Origin: Acrasis kona
Lineage: Eukaryota; Heterolobosea; Eutetramitea; Acrasida; Acrasidae
Assembly (NCBI GenBank): GCA_026419775.2
Contig: JAOPGA020000993.1
Span: 1-24,510, forward strand
DNA length: 24,510 nucleotides
Direction of reading: 5' to 3'
Shown here: positions 9,025-17,534 of the stretch, in pieces
Position numbering within the stretch: position 1 is the first letter of the stretch
Layout of the letters: the number at the start of each line of letters is the position of its first letter
Notes under the pieces: model-generated
Database searches by the model: none
Seen by the model: only the letters and a program-made list of their open reading frames with translations
Told to the model about the DNA's origin: nothing
Made by a program: the position numbers and the translations under genes

Positions 9025-9244
9025 ATATGACATGTTTGAGAACCATGGAAGGTACTCCCCAAGAAGGTCTCCTGAACGTAGGTCCATGCACAGAGATAGA
9101 AGAACACCACCAAGATCTCCAAATGGACGTAGAAGAACATCAAGATCTCCAGCCAGACACAGAAGAACACAATCTCCATCACCGTTTGACAGTGGGGCTG
9201 GCATTACCATGCGCAACAGTTCACGGAGAGGCAGTCAGTCATAA
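8966..9244 (+). CDS. RS-rich frame, likely C-terminal exon or frameshifted end
   Basis: This frame is open from 8966 and overlaps the end of the previous gene in the +1 phase. From about 9045 it encodes a dense Arg/Ser tract with repeated RRSPERRS, RTPPRSP and RTSRSPAR motifs, like the RS domains of splicing-related nuclear proteins. It has no good ATG of its own. The gene before it ends in a Ser/Arg-rich segment at 9024, so this is probably its true C-terminus, reached by an unrecognised splice or after a one-base shift. I tested the obvious GT-AG pairs and none joined the frames convincingly. The last seven codons lie in antisense LINE sequence, so the original end of the gene is missing. 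Confidence 0.4.
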   Translation, partial: GCLLLARLIGSILTEEEMCKYDMFENHGRYSPRRSPERRSMHRDRRTPPRSPNGRRRTSRSPARHRRTQSPSPFDSGAGITMRNSSRRGSQS

Positions 9245-9696
9245 CAGTGACATTTTGACCGTCTCTAGAGCGCCTTAAAGCTTGGAGAAATCCATAGAGT
9301 TCCGCTCTGTAATTGTTGGCTATGCCAGGTATTCTTCCGTACTCCACCTTATCAAAGTCCTCACTATTTACTACCGCATAAGCAGCAATAGTTTTGTCTT
9401 TGTTTGCAGAGCCATCTGTGTACCAAGTGACAACATTTCCATTGCTATTGATATCGTTAAAGGTGGGATTAACAAGGTTAGAGCGAGCTTCTTCAAGGAA
9501 TAGTGCGACTTTTCCTTTGTCTGGCGAGGCCATAGTGCGTGACACTGTCCTGGTATAGAATTCCTTTAAGTTGACATCTAAGATATCCGAAAGTTGTTGG
9601 AATTTATCAACATTAGACCAGAAGGGGTCATTCAAAAGGTGTATACTCTTTGCACAAGAACACGTGAGGTCTCAGAATCAGTTGTGTGCTTGTTAC
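9225..9696 (-). mobile_element. internal LINE fragment (RNase H part), inverted
   Basis: On the minus strand this matches 4317-4790 of the longer LINE fragment: the inter-domain helix (PFWSNVDKFQQLSDILDVNL), then RNase H motifs WYTDGSANK, NNYRAELYGFLQAL and MTDCLS, after which similarity stops. There is no 3' tail, so both ends are broken. Nucleotide differences to the other copy are scattered, so it is a separate, older insertion or sub-family. The 5' boundary is at the same LINE base (GTAACAAGC) as in the 4317 copy. It closes off the RS-rich frame on its left. Confidence 0.75.
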
Positions 9697-9971
9697 AGGC
9701 TGTGAGTACATACGAGGATGCATTCTTTAGCAGCGAGTTGTCAACCATGTGCAGATTAGCGGAGTATAGCAGATTGCACGAGTTCACCAGATAAGAGTTC
9801 ACTCGATTGGTATGGGAGATTCATGTTTTGGACATTGCTGGGTGCACATGCAACCTATTGGCCAGTTGAATGTCAAAGAATCGTCGCCTGGTGGTGGCGA
9901 AGAGATGCGGATCAGTGCCAGAGTTTAAAGACTTGTGTAGCCCAACAAAAACTTCAGTTTTGATCAGCGTG
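9697..9971. other. no recognisable feature
   Basis: Between the LINE fragment and the palindromic element I see no gene, repeat or known motif. Confidence 0.4.
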
Positions 9972-10194
9972 GCGGATATCTGAAAAGTAAAAACAATTTC
10001 TGAAAAATAAAAAACTATCTGAAAAATAAAAAACCGAGATATCTCACTCAGAAATGACTGTCGCTCGATACTTCAAAAACAAATCATGCTCTACTCATCA
10101 AGGGCTACACAATGATGTAACTTTCGGTTTTTCGGGAATCTGTCACATTAGATTAAATGTAGTGACTTCATGTACAAAAGATTTAATTAATCTA
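9972..10194 (+). repeat. left terminal inverted repeat, 223 bp
   Basis: Identical to the reverse complement of 11794-12016. It contains three short AT-rich units of the type TCTGAAAAATAAAAAAC near the tip and the palindrome GAGATATCTC, which may serve as binding sites for a transposase. Confidence 0.85.
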
Positions 10195-10355
10195 AAGAAT
10201 AAACTATACAAACTTTGAGAATGTTTTTTATTGTATTTGCCTCTTAATGCACGCTTTACAATACTCCAATCAGTGTTCTTGATTGCATCCACCATTCTAT
10301 TCATCCTGCATGCTCGCAAAACATACTCGCTTCTGTCGAGGTATCTTTTATAAAG
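10143..10355 (-). pseudogene. decayed ORF in left arm of palindromic element
   Basis: The minus strand is open for about 70 codons from 10355 to a TGA at 10143-10145, without a good start. It reads as a basic, helical peptide including YKRYLDRSEYVL, NTDWSIVKRALRG and FFRLIKSFVHE. The right arm shows the corresponding peptide with stops (DEFIKDILARSEG, then WMKNTD). The conservation of coding-like phrases in both arms suggests the arms came from one coding sequence. No family recognised. Confidence 0.3.
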
Positions 10356-11793
10356 TCAACCAATAAAAATCGGCGTGTGTTACTCAATATCCAATGTAGT
10401 GCTTTGATGCAATGACCTCGTGTGGTCAGGGTTCCATCATTGTCTCCTGTCGTCTCATCTGTTGTCAAGGTTTGTCATTATCTGCAGCGAGGTGCGTGAC
10501 TTCAATAAGATCCGCACCGCCCGATTCTTGTTCAACAGATCGAATTTTGTAATCAAACCCTCCAAAAAGCTCTTGCCTTTGCCATTCTGCGGGTTAGATT
10601 ACGTCCAGTTATCTGCACTTCTCGGTGGTTGTGTGGAGATGAAAGGCGAAGTGTTTACAATGTTTTCCTCCATGATAAGCGTAATCGGCGCTGTCGCACA
10701 TTTGGATAGTACTGTATAAAGTGTATGTGATGTTATCTGGGCATTCAAAATGTGATGTTCGCTTTTACATATTCTTGATTCCCAAGCGTGTAGTCCAACA
10801 ACCTTGATTCTTCAAGACTTGTGGCAATAAAGGTGGTTTTCTAAAAATAAATTAGTTTTGTCTTATAAGTAGATGGGATAATTACAGGAATCTTGAAATT
10901 AAAACATAGCGAATAAACAATGGATTGATGTCCATCCCTCATGGTTATAAGAGCATTATATAAATTGGAGGTTCCAGTCTAGTGAAAGACTCGTTCATGG
11001 TAAGTAGATACACAATTGTTGACACTAATGATTGTAGAGGCTCATCGGTTATGTTAGTTGAAAGGTACGCGAGTCTTGAGGCTCTCGTTATTGTGTGAAG
11101 TTTTTACAACGCGAGACAAAGTAACGCACGAGAAGTCGCATTCTTAACATGTACAATTTATAGAGTAAGAGTACGTATGCCTTTGACTTTTCTTCAAACG
11201 TTCCTGCCAACTTTAAAGGATTAATAAATTGGTATTTGTAACCACCTCCATTCTTCTTGTTTGATGTTTTGTGTTCCTTGTGTTGCCGTCAAACATTTGC
11301 CTGAGCGATTGGAACACTGATAATCACAGAAGGAGAAGAAAGACACAACAGATTGCATTAGACTCCTTTGAGCAATCTAACAGTGAGCCGGCACACGAGG
11401 ATACATCTGAGACTTCATATGCCAATAAAAATTAGAATCGACACCTGACGACAAACAAGAGCTGATGGGAGGGTTTGATGGTGAAATTCCCTCTGGTTAG
11501 CAAGTCGCTCACTTCGCTGCGGATTGTGGCAAAGCTTCAACAACAGACGAGAGTATGACATTACCCTTCAATCTCACATAATTGTCAGAAGGCGGGGGTC
11601 ATTGCGTTGGATAATGAGGAACATGCGCTAACCGCAACTTTCAACCAGCATTATGATTCATTGGATGAATTTATCAAAGACATTCTCGCCAGAAGCGAGG
11701 GATAAATGAAATGGATGAAGAATACTGATTAGAGTAAGCGTGTGTTAAGAAGTAGGTTCAATAAATAACATTCAAAGCTCATATTGTTTACGG

Positions 11794-12016
11794 TAGATTA
11801 ATTAAATCTTTTGTACATGAAGTCACTACATTTAATCTAATGTGACAGATTCCCGAAAAACCGAAAGTTACATCATTGTGTAGCCCTTGATGAGTAGAGC
11901 ATGATTTGTTTTTGAAGTATCGAGCGACAGTCATTTCTGAGTGAGATATCTCGGTTTTTTATTTTTCAGATAGTTTTTTATTTTTCAGAAATTGTTTTTA
12001 CTTTTCAGATATCCGC
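11794..12016 (-). repeat. right terminal inverted repeat, 223 bp
   Basis: Exact reverse complement of 9972-10194. Perfect identity of the tips against strong divergence of the inner arms points to recent copying or gene conversion of the ends. Confidence 0.85.
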
Positions 12017-12210
12017 TCATTTTATTAAAAGGTAACAATGCAATTTGGCGCCGGAGCGAATGAATTTATAACTGCAAAGCAGCGCGTAATCATTACCGCA
12101 ACGAATTTGGCGGCATTCTGATTATAACGACATATTTGTAATGCTGATGAGAAGATTCGCACATGATTTTATAATGAATGTGGATGATTATGACCGACTG
12201 TGGAGATTGG

Positions 12211-12326
12211 AACTAGCGGTGGAAAAGTGAACTGCTAGCGGAAATTGTTACTGCTAGCGGAGAAAATCACTGCTAGCGGAAAAAGTTACTGCTAGCGGAG
12301 AAAAATCACTGCTTGGGGAAAATCGA
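12211..12326 (+). repeat. tandem array of 19-20 bp CTGCTAGCGG units
   Basis: Units begin at 12211, 12231, 12250, 12269, 12288 and 12308. The core is ACTGCTAGCGG followed by an A-rich segment. The A-rich segment alternates between an ending in GTT (or GTG) and one in ATC, so the higher-order unit is a pair. The first and last units are diverged, as expected for an array edge. Confidence 0.8.
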
Positions 12327-12559
12327 ACCAACTCGTGGATAATTGTAAGAGACGTGGAAAATAGAACATCGAGAGGAGAAAATCCCTACACGCATAGGCT
12401 AAGAGGGCTTTTTCGGATAATGGTCCAAAATGTCTCATGCTTGGGCAATTGTATTGATCAGCAGAGGTGCCTGTAGTGCCTGAGTTTGAGGTGGAAGCGC
12501 TCATCGTGTATGTAGTGTAGTTAAATTGTTCAACAAGTTTCTTTCATGTTCAAATCATC

Positions 12560-12612
12560 TTTTTTTTTTTTATAAATCGCATTCTGCGACAAGCTTTATT
12601 AGAAATTTATAG
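12560..12612 (-). mobile_element. LINE-type 3' tail with poly(A), inverted
   Basis: On the minus strand: TCTAATAAAGCTTG, then the hairpin TCGCA-GAA-TGCGA, then TTTATA and a run of about eleven A. This matches the last about 45 bases of the LINE at 5735-5778. Upstream of the tail, similarity stops, so it is either an extremely truncated LINE or a SINE that shares the LINE tail. Confidence 0.65.
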
Positions 12613-12779
12613 TCCACGATTCCACCGAGAACTCAACAACATTTTTGAGGTTGCACGCATCTATTGAAGTTTTACAAAATTTATTGTTTACAATCTTATC
12701 ACAACCGTTCTAGTATTATCCCTTCGGAAAATATAACAGTACTGGTGCCATCTTCTTATTTAATTCCTTTCTGACATAC

Positions 12780-13207
12780 TCAGGTAATGTCACTATTAAT
12801 AAAAATAATCACTGGTGTATTCATTGTGATCAAAAAGGCAAGGATTCATTTGATAAAACAGATCAAAAAGAGTATATTGTCGCTTTTATGCAAGAGATAC
12901 ATAAATTAGAAAATAAATCTGAATCAGCATGTTACTAAGCAGAGTTGCCAATATCTAGCTTCTTTTTAACAGTTAAATATCATTTTGATCCCCTTCACTT
13001 CAGTTTGTCTATGTTAAAGTCGTTATTAAAGTTTATTGTGAGTAGAGGTTCTAAAATTAATGAGTTCAAGTATCTTTTACAACAAAAACAAAATTTAGAA
13101 GAAGTTTTAAATGTAACTACAAACAAAACTAGAAGAGAAGAGCTTTATATTATTTTAAAAATTTCCAAAAATAAGTCTTTTCATCAAAAATCAATACCGA
13201 GCAAAAA
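12780..13207 (+). pseudogene. family X transposase fragment, copy 1
   Basis: Shifting frames match the second copy at 22718-23468. The segment HWCIHCDQKGKD carries a C-x2-C pair that likely belonged to a metal-binding site, and the region ending in HFDPLHFSLSMLKSLLKFIV is nearly the same in both copies. A TAA at 12936-12938 stands where the other copy has CAA (Gln). The similarity stops near 13200, where a different transposase begins. The family is not identified with certainty. In copy 2, conserved Asp-containing motifs (GGD, GDMKF) upstream of the Cys pair suggest a DDE-type transposase. Confidence 0.5.
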
Positions 13208-14893
13208 TGGAAAGCAAATTATTATATAGCGTTGGAAATAAAGACCTCAATATACACGAGTTTGCCAAAGGATCTGTAAGAAATCTAAAAGATCTGTATG
13301 AAGGGATAGTAATAACACGCAGGTGTTAAGAAAGATGTTCTTGTCAGACCCATTCTACATCTAATTGTGGCGGATCAACCTGAGAGAGATGATGCAACTG
13401 GTGTTCAAGGATACACAGCCACACATGGTTGTTGTACATGCTTTATTGATCATTCATCATATCATAAAGACGAGGTTGGCAAGCTTTGGACAGTTAAAAC
13501 CACCATACAGCAAGCACAAGCGTTGAGTAATATCAGCGATAAGAAGTTGTTTGATCAACTTCGCAAATCAGTGTCACTCAGGTGCTCATTTAATGCATTT
13601 TGGTCTCTATCTCAAGAGCCATATAATTTTGATGTGCATAAGAATGCTCCTGGAGACATCTTCCACATTGAAGTCCTTGGGAATTTTCAGCGCCATATTG
13701 AACTATTGTTGTCAAAAGGTATCTTATGCCCTGATGATGTTGATAACAAGATGATGCGGTGGACGTACACCAGTTTCAAAAACAAATTAATGCTCTTATC
13801 AGAAAGAGGGAATTGGGATGGTGATAACTGGTCGAATTTTTATAGAATGTGCCCACTATTGCTCTGTAGATTACTCCGCCCAAAACATTTTGAATGTCTG
13901 ATGAGCCACGTTCAATATTATAGAATAATTTATCACTCGTCATTATCAAAGAACAATATCCTCCTGGCAAAAGAAATACACGCTGAGTTCTCAAAACAAT
14001 ACAAATCACTGTATGGAGAAGACAATGCTAACACCATCAAATACCATTCCATGATGCACGTGTTTGATGAAGCGTTGCTTTATGGCCCTCCTTGTACTTA
14101 CCACACAAAACCTTTTGAGCATTATCATGTTCAACAAAAGAGACTTGCCGGACAATTTACTAGAACGGGAGAGATTTACGCCACCAAAATAACAGAAGTT
14201 CTAGACACTTTAAGATGGAATTATTGTGAGACAGTGAAGCAAAAAAAAGAAAGGTGGTCCGCTATTGATCAGAACAATAAATATTTAATTGAAGGATCAG
14301 TATCAACATCAATCAGCAACAATTGTGCAAGATCATATCTTGAGTGTGCAAAAGAGAATAAGTGGTGCAGTCCCGATGACAAGATCAATCTAGTGAGGCA
14401 GGTAAGTACTATTAAACGCAATCGAACACAATTCTCTGTGGGGGGTCATGTTGTAACTGGTGAATATGGTATGTATGCAGAGATTACAGCATTGGAGGTT
14501 TGGAAGTTGAATTCAAAAAGCATGCCAGTAGCCTTTCTCAAATACTATAAAAGTTACCCTGTTTCAGATAGGCATTTATGCCCAAATGTGAAGACGTGCG
14601 TGACGCAAGAAGAGGATGTTGCTATGCATATTAATAACCTTACACTATCACTTTTGGCCATAATATTGATCAATTTAACTGTACATTTTATTAAAATACC
14701 ATTCCAGAGGATGCTTTGTTTATTGTTGTCACCACCAATCATACCACTGAAACTCGACGTGACAAACACACTGTGGCACACACTAAGTGTTAAACGCCGT
14801 CGGTGGTAACCACCAAGTGTAAACCACCATTTGTGGATGACATTCAGTGTAAACCACTATTGGTGTTTAACACCAAAAATGGATGGTGGATAC
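13208..14893 (+). pseudogene. Plavaka/tnp2-like transposase relic (CACTA superfamily)
   Basis: From ATG 13208 one phase runs to about 13325, then the phase opened at 13316 takes over (VKKDVLVRPILHLIVADQPE) to about 14637, and a third phase continues to the end. Hallmarks are the ADQPERD...GCCTCF segment (Asp plus Cys pair), APGDIFHIEVLGNFQRH (like the D-x-x-H-x-x-x-L-G motif of Plavaka transposases), a helical insert, and YHSMMHVFDEALLYGPP...TKPFEHYHVQQKRL, which resembles the tnp2 H...E-R/F-E-x-x-N region. A TAA at 14692-14694 interrupts the third phase (Y*NTIPEDALFIVV). These enzymes cut and rejoin element ends. Two frameshifts plus one stop make this copy inactive. Bases 14638-14809 of the middle phase, read as a hydrophobic tail, are probably read-through. 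The protein family is inferred from motifs only. Confidence 0.6.
14781..14893 (+). repeat. three 30-bp tandem repeats, internally palindromic
   Basis: Units start at 14781, 14811 and 14841, with a partial unit to 14893. Each begins CAC/CAT, has AGTGT(A)AACC and contains ACCACC / GGTGG inverted halves. The first reads CACTAAGTG, like CACTA element tips. The period of 30 also keeps a reading frame in which the units read TTKCKPPFV, DIQCKPLLVF. So the array is either the subterminal binding-site array of a CACTA element or a repeated C-terminal end of the transposase. Confidence 0.6.
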
Positions 14894-14993
14894 CACCCAC
14901 CAAAATTAGCGCCGATTAGAAACATTAATGTAAAATTAATTTCCAATACAAAGCCTCAAGATATGGAGGTATCTTGATGGTTACGTTCCAAAG

Positions 14994-15356
14994 ATGGCGT
15001 TTAACGTGCTTGATGACTCAATTATCAATAGAGCACTTGGTATAATACCAGCCAAATCAACCACCAACACCTCCCTTGCACAAGTAGCAGCCACATTGAT
15101 AAATCACAATACGGAAATGTGGAGTACTCTGTCAAAGAAAATGATAGAAGTGTATAACAACTTTGAAGAAATAAGAAAGGATTTGGAAGAGAGAGAGGAT
15201 TACAAAAGCGAGATCTTAATATTGAAAGACCAGCTTTAGAAAATGAAAAAAAGGAGAAATGATGATGAAAAACACATTCTCAAATTGCAAGAAGAGAACA
15301 ACAAGCTTAGAGGTCAGATTATAAATGCTAAAAACCTCTTAAGCACAATAAATTAA
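14994..15356 (+). pseudogene. coiled-coil protein with in-frame TAG
   Basis: ATG 14994 lies in good context (CCAAAGATGG). The frame gives 81 residues, a TAG at 15237-15239, and then 38 more residues in the same phase before TAA. The helical heptad pattern runs across the stop (NNFEEIRKDLEERE before it, ILKLQEENNKLRGQI after it), so the TAG looks like a mutated sense codon. The protein is short, charged and likely dimeric. It is the first of three same-strand genes followed by the Ulp1-like protease and the dioxygenase. Function unknown. Confidence 0.45.
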
Positions 15357-15378
15357 ATTTTCATCATAATTCAATAGA

Positions 15379-16216
15379 ACTCTTTTTCAAATCGCAGTTC
15401 AACTGTATATAGATGATGAATGTAATGAGCCTAATGAAGATTTGATATTTACTGTAAAAGATTTTGATTTTATTCAAAGTGATGATGACTACAAAGTTAC
15501 AGTTGGCTTTATTACAACAACAAACACTGTGTCAATACCAAAAAAGAGAAAGAGAAATGATAAAGTACCCAATATTCTTACAATGAGCAAAACTATTTTA
15601 TATAAACATCTAGAACAGTGTGTACAAGTAGGACAGGCGCTAAACTTTTTATTAATTAAGTGGACCAATCTTTCAAAAGTTATATGATCTTGGAGCTAAT
15701 GTTACTGAGTCAGTACTTCCAATACACCTTATGCATCGTGTGTTACTTCATTTAGCTATTTCTTATTGCCAACAATAATATTTGAAAATATATAAGTTGT
15801 CTAATTTCTTCTTATATACCTCTATTGATCATCAGTTGGTTTGTCAAAAAAACCAATTTGTAATTGACAATTTGACTCAACAAAAACATTTTAAAGAAAG
15901 GGTTATATATATGCATCATACTAAAAATAATGGTGGTCATTACTCCACTGCTCATTTGAACCTAAAGAATCTTGCTCTACAGTATTATGATTCAATTCCC
16001 GAACATGCTTCAGAGAAAGCTAGAAACTGTATAAAAGAATTATTGCGCGGTCTGTGGACTTTGAAAATTCAACTCTAAGAGGCTCAAATTAATGTTAGCA
16101 AAATGCCCACATTCAGACAAACAAAAATAGAATGTGATGTTTGCGCTTATTCATTTTCAAAAAAATTAATGTTAAGTTTACACACAGGACTTTTGTCAAA
16201 TCAAAAACAGAATTAA
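15379..16216 (+). pseudogene. Ulp1-type (C48) cysteine protease relic
   Basis: A first phase (about 15379-15675) encodes an acidic N-terminal part. From 15677 another phase continues to TAA at 16214-16216 with two in-frame TAA (15776-15778, 16076-16078). The protease core is recognisable: SNFFLY (like the FFNSFFY of Ulp1), NNGGHYSTAHLNL (catalytic His), LQYYDSIPE (catalytic Asp), and FRQTKIECDVCAYSF, equal to the Q-x(n)-D-C-G-V segment with Gln and catalytic Cys retained and Gly replaced by Asp. Ulp1-like proteases cleave SUMO-type modifiers; transposon-borne forms are known in CACTA, Zisupton and other elements. The triad residues are present but the gene is broken. A splice after the CGCAG at about 15378 may start the first part. 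Confidence 0.6.
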
Positions 16217-16290
16217 AAGTGACAAGAAACAAGAGGATAAAGGAATCAGGCTATCCAACTTTTTCAAGAACTCATTTTAAGAGATCAAAC

Positions 16291-17354
16291 ATGGCACAAA
16301 AACGTCTGAGTAGCGCAAAAATTTGAGTATACAACAAAATCACAAAGGACATGTTAAGCAAGCAAACAGACAAACAATTCAAAACACGGATGGATTTATT
16401 TGACAATACTGTTTTTGAAGATTACATGGCACGTGAATTGGAAGCAATTGATGGCCCGGAATCAGTACTTATTGGATTGGATGCAAATCTTGATGTTTTG
16501 TATGTTATGGTTCCCAAATTCCTTGATGAATCCACACTCAAGCAGATTTCATACTCAATCTTGGAATTATTTGTAATGTTCCCAAATCAAAAAGCAAAAT
16601 CAAAGGACACAAGACACGAGGATAAAGAAGATGTGTCAGTGTACCATCTGATGGACTGGGTCCCAGAGGGTCACATTAATGACGCATGTGCAAGCAAGCA
16701 GATTCTAGCTAATGGGAAAGTGTTTGCTGTAGAAAGCATCATTTGTCTTACATTTTCTCTGAAGTCCTTCCGAATCAATTCATACTTTGAAAACATTGAC
16801 AATAAAATGTGGAAGCAGTATTGTGATGTATCTGGCAGATGCACTCAAGCATATGAGAGAATGATGAAGTCATCATCAGATGATACATTCCTAGGAGTTG
16901 CAATTAATAATGGCCGTGTGAAGAACCATAAGGATTAGAATGATATCACAGGTGGTCTATCTGTATTGACTTTCTATGGGTTCTTTGTTGGAGGAGAGTT
17001 GTGCCTGCCTCAATTGGGAGTAAAGTTCACATACCAGCCTGGTGCTGCTATATTTGTTAGTTCAGAATCAATTGAGCATTTTATAGCTCCATATGCTGGT
17101 TTTTGTTTTGGCACAGTACACTGTAGTCATAACTCACGAAAAGTCCTTGTAGAAAAGGCAAAAGTTATTGAATCAGAGTTGGACAAGCTTGTTCAGACTG
17201 ATGTTGGTATGCTTTAATTTGTTTAGAAGAGCAGCACTACCAAGAGGAGTTGGAGGTAAAGAGAGCAATCGCTGCCGAGAAGAGGGAGAAGGCTGCGGAA
17301 AAGAAAAGGAAAATGGAAGGAAAAGAAAAAAAGCCAAAGAAAAAAAAGCAGTAA
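16291..17354 (+). pseudogene. TET/JBP-like 2OG-Fe(II) dioxygenase with in-frame TAG
   Basis: Possible starts are ATG 16291 (basic N-terminus, with a TGA at 16324-16326) or ATG 16351. The double-stranded beta-helix core is clear: FLGVAINNGRVKNHKD (iron ligands His 16927-16929, Asp 16933-16935), then TAG at 16936-16938, then in the same phase LTFYGFFVGGELCLPQLG, FTYQPGAAIFVSS, IEHFI (distal His 17077-17079) and AGFCFGTVHC. The Arg normally found after the distal His, which binds 2-oxoglutarate, is Cys (TGT) here. At 17207-17226 a 20-base GT-AG segment, if spliced, joins the core to a Lys/Glu-rich coiled-coil tail ending in KKPKKKKQ at TAA 17352-17354. Fungal relatives are known to be carried by DNA transposons. 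The TAG, the lost Arg and the TGA all indicate an inactive copy unless the stop is decoded. Confidence 0.65.
17207..17226 (+). other. putative 20-nt intron
   Basis: GTATGC...GTTTAG lies exactly between the dioxygenase core and a coherent charged tail. Removing it restores a GAA codon and a frame open for 41 further codons. A 20-base intron would be near the known lower limit, so a deletion plus frameshift is the alternative. Confidence 0.4.
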
Positions 17355-17534
17355 CCAAGTCTGGTATTACCTATAATCACTTCTTAACCAAATAATAAAA
17401 TAACCGTGTTATAAAAAAAGGATTTTATTTTAAAACAACACAACCTTATTATCCTGAATATAATCAAGACAAGAAAGAGGAAGCAGTCAAACCGCAGATT
17501 AAAACGTATATTCAATGCCATTCATTATGCCATT

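Larger units (their letters stand above)
9972..12016. mobile_element. 2,045-bp palindromic element with 223-bp perfect TIRs
   Basis: The first 223 bases and the last 223 bases are exact reverse complements by my reading. The outer end is GCGGATATCTGAAAAG. Inside the perfect repeats, the inverted symmetry continues in diverged form for several hundred bases: the minus strand of about 10195-10580 and the plus strand of about 11440-11793 share phrases such as GGAGGGTTTGAT, TCGCTGC and AACACTGATT / AATACTGATT. The middle (about 10720-11440) shows no gene. No transposase is present, so it is probably a non-autonomous foldback-type DNA transposon. A target duplication is not clear: only GC/GC could be proposed, and that is part of the palindrome. 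Confidence 0.75.

Noticed and set aside
9027-9278. Third frame over the RS-rich segment
   Set aside because: It lacks the regular RS pattern and is a shadow of the 8966-9244 frame.
10420-10719. 99-residue plus-strand ORF in the palindromic element
   Set aside because: It runs antisense to the arm that is homologous to the right arm and shows no family; likely chance.
9972-12016. Target-site duplication of the palindromic element
   Set aside because: Left flank (..AGCGTG) and right flank (TCATTTT..) do not match; a GC/GC pair cannot be told apart from the inverted repeat.
14638-14809. Hydrophobic C-terminal extension of the tnp2-like ORF
   Set aside because: Another phase reads as sensible transposase sequence here, so the extension is read-through after a frameshift.
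17168-17395. Plus-strand Gly/Arg/Lys-rich ORF at the end of the second dioxygenase
   Set aside because: The phase joined by the putative 20-nt intron gives a better charged coiled-coil tail; this frame overlaps it.
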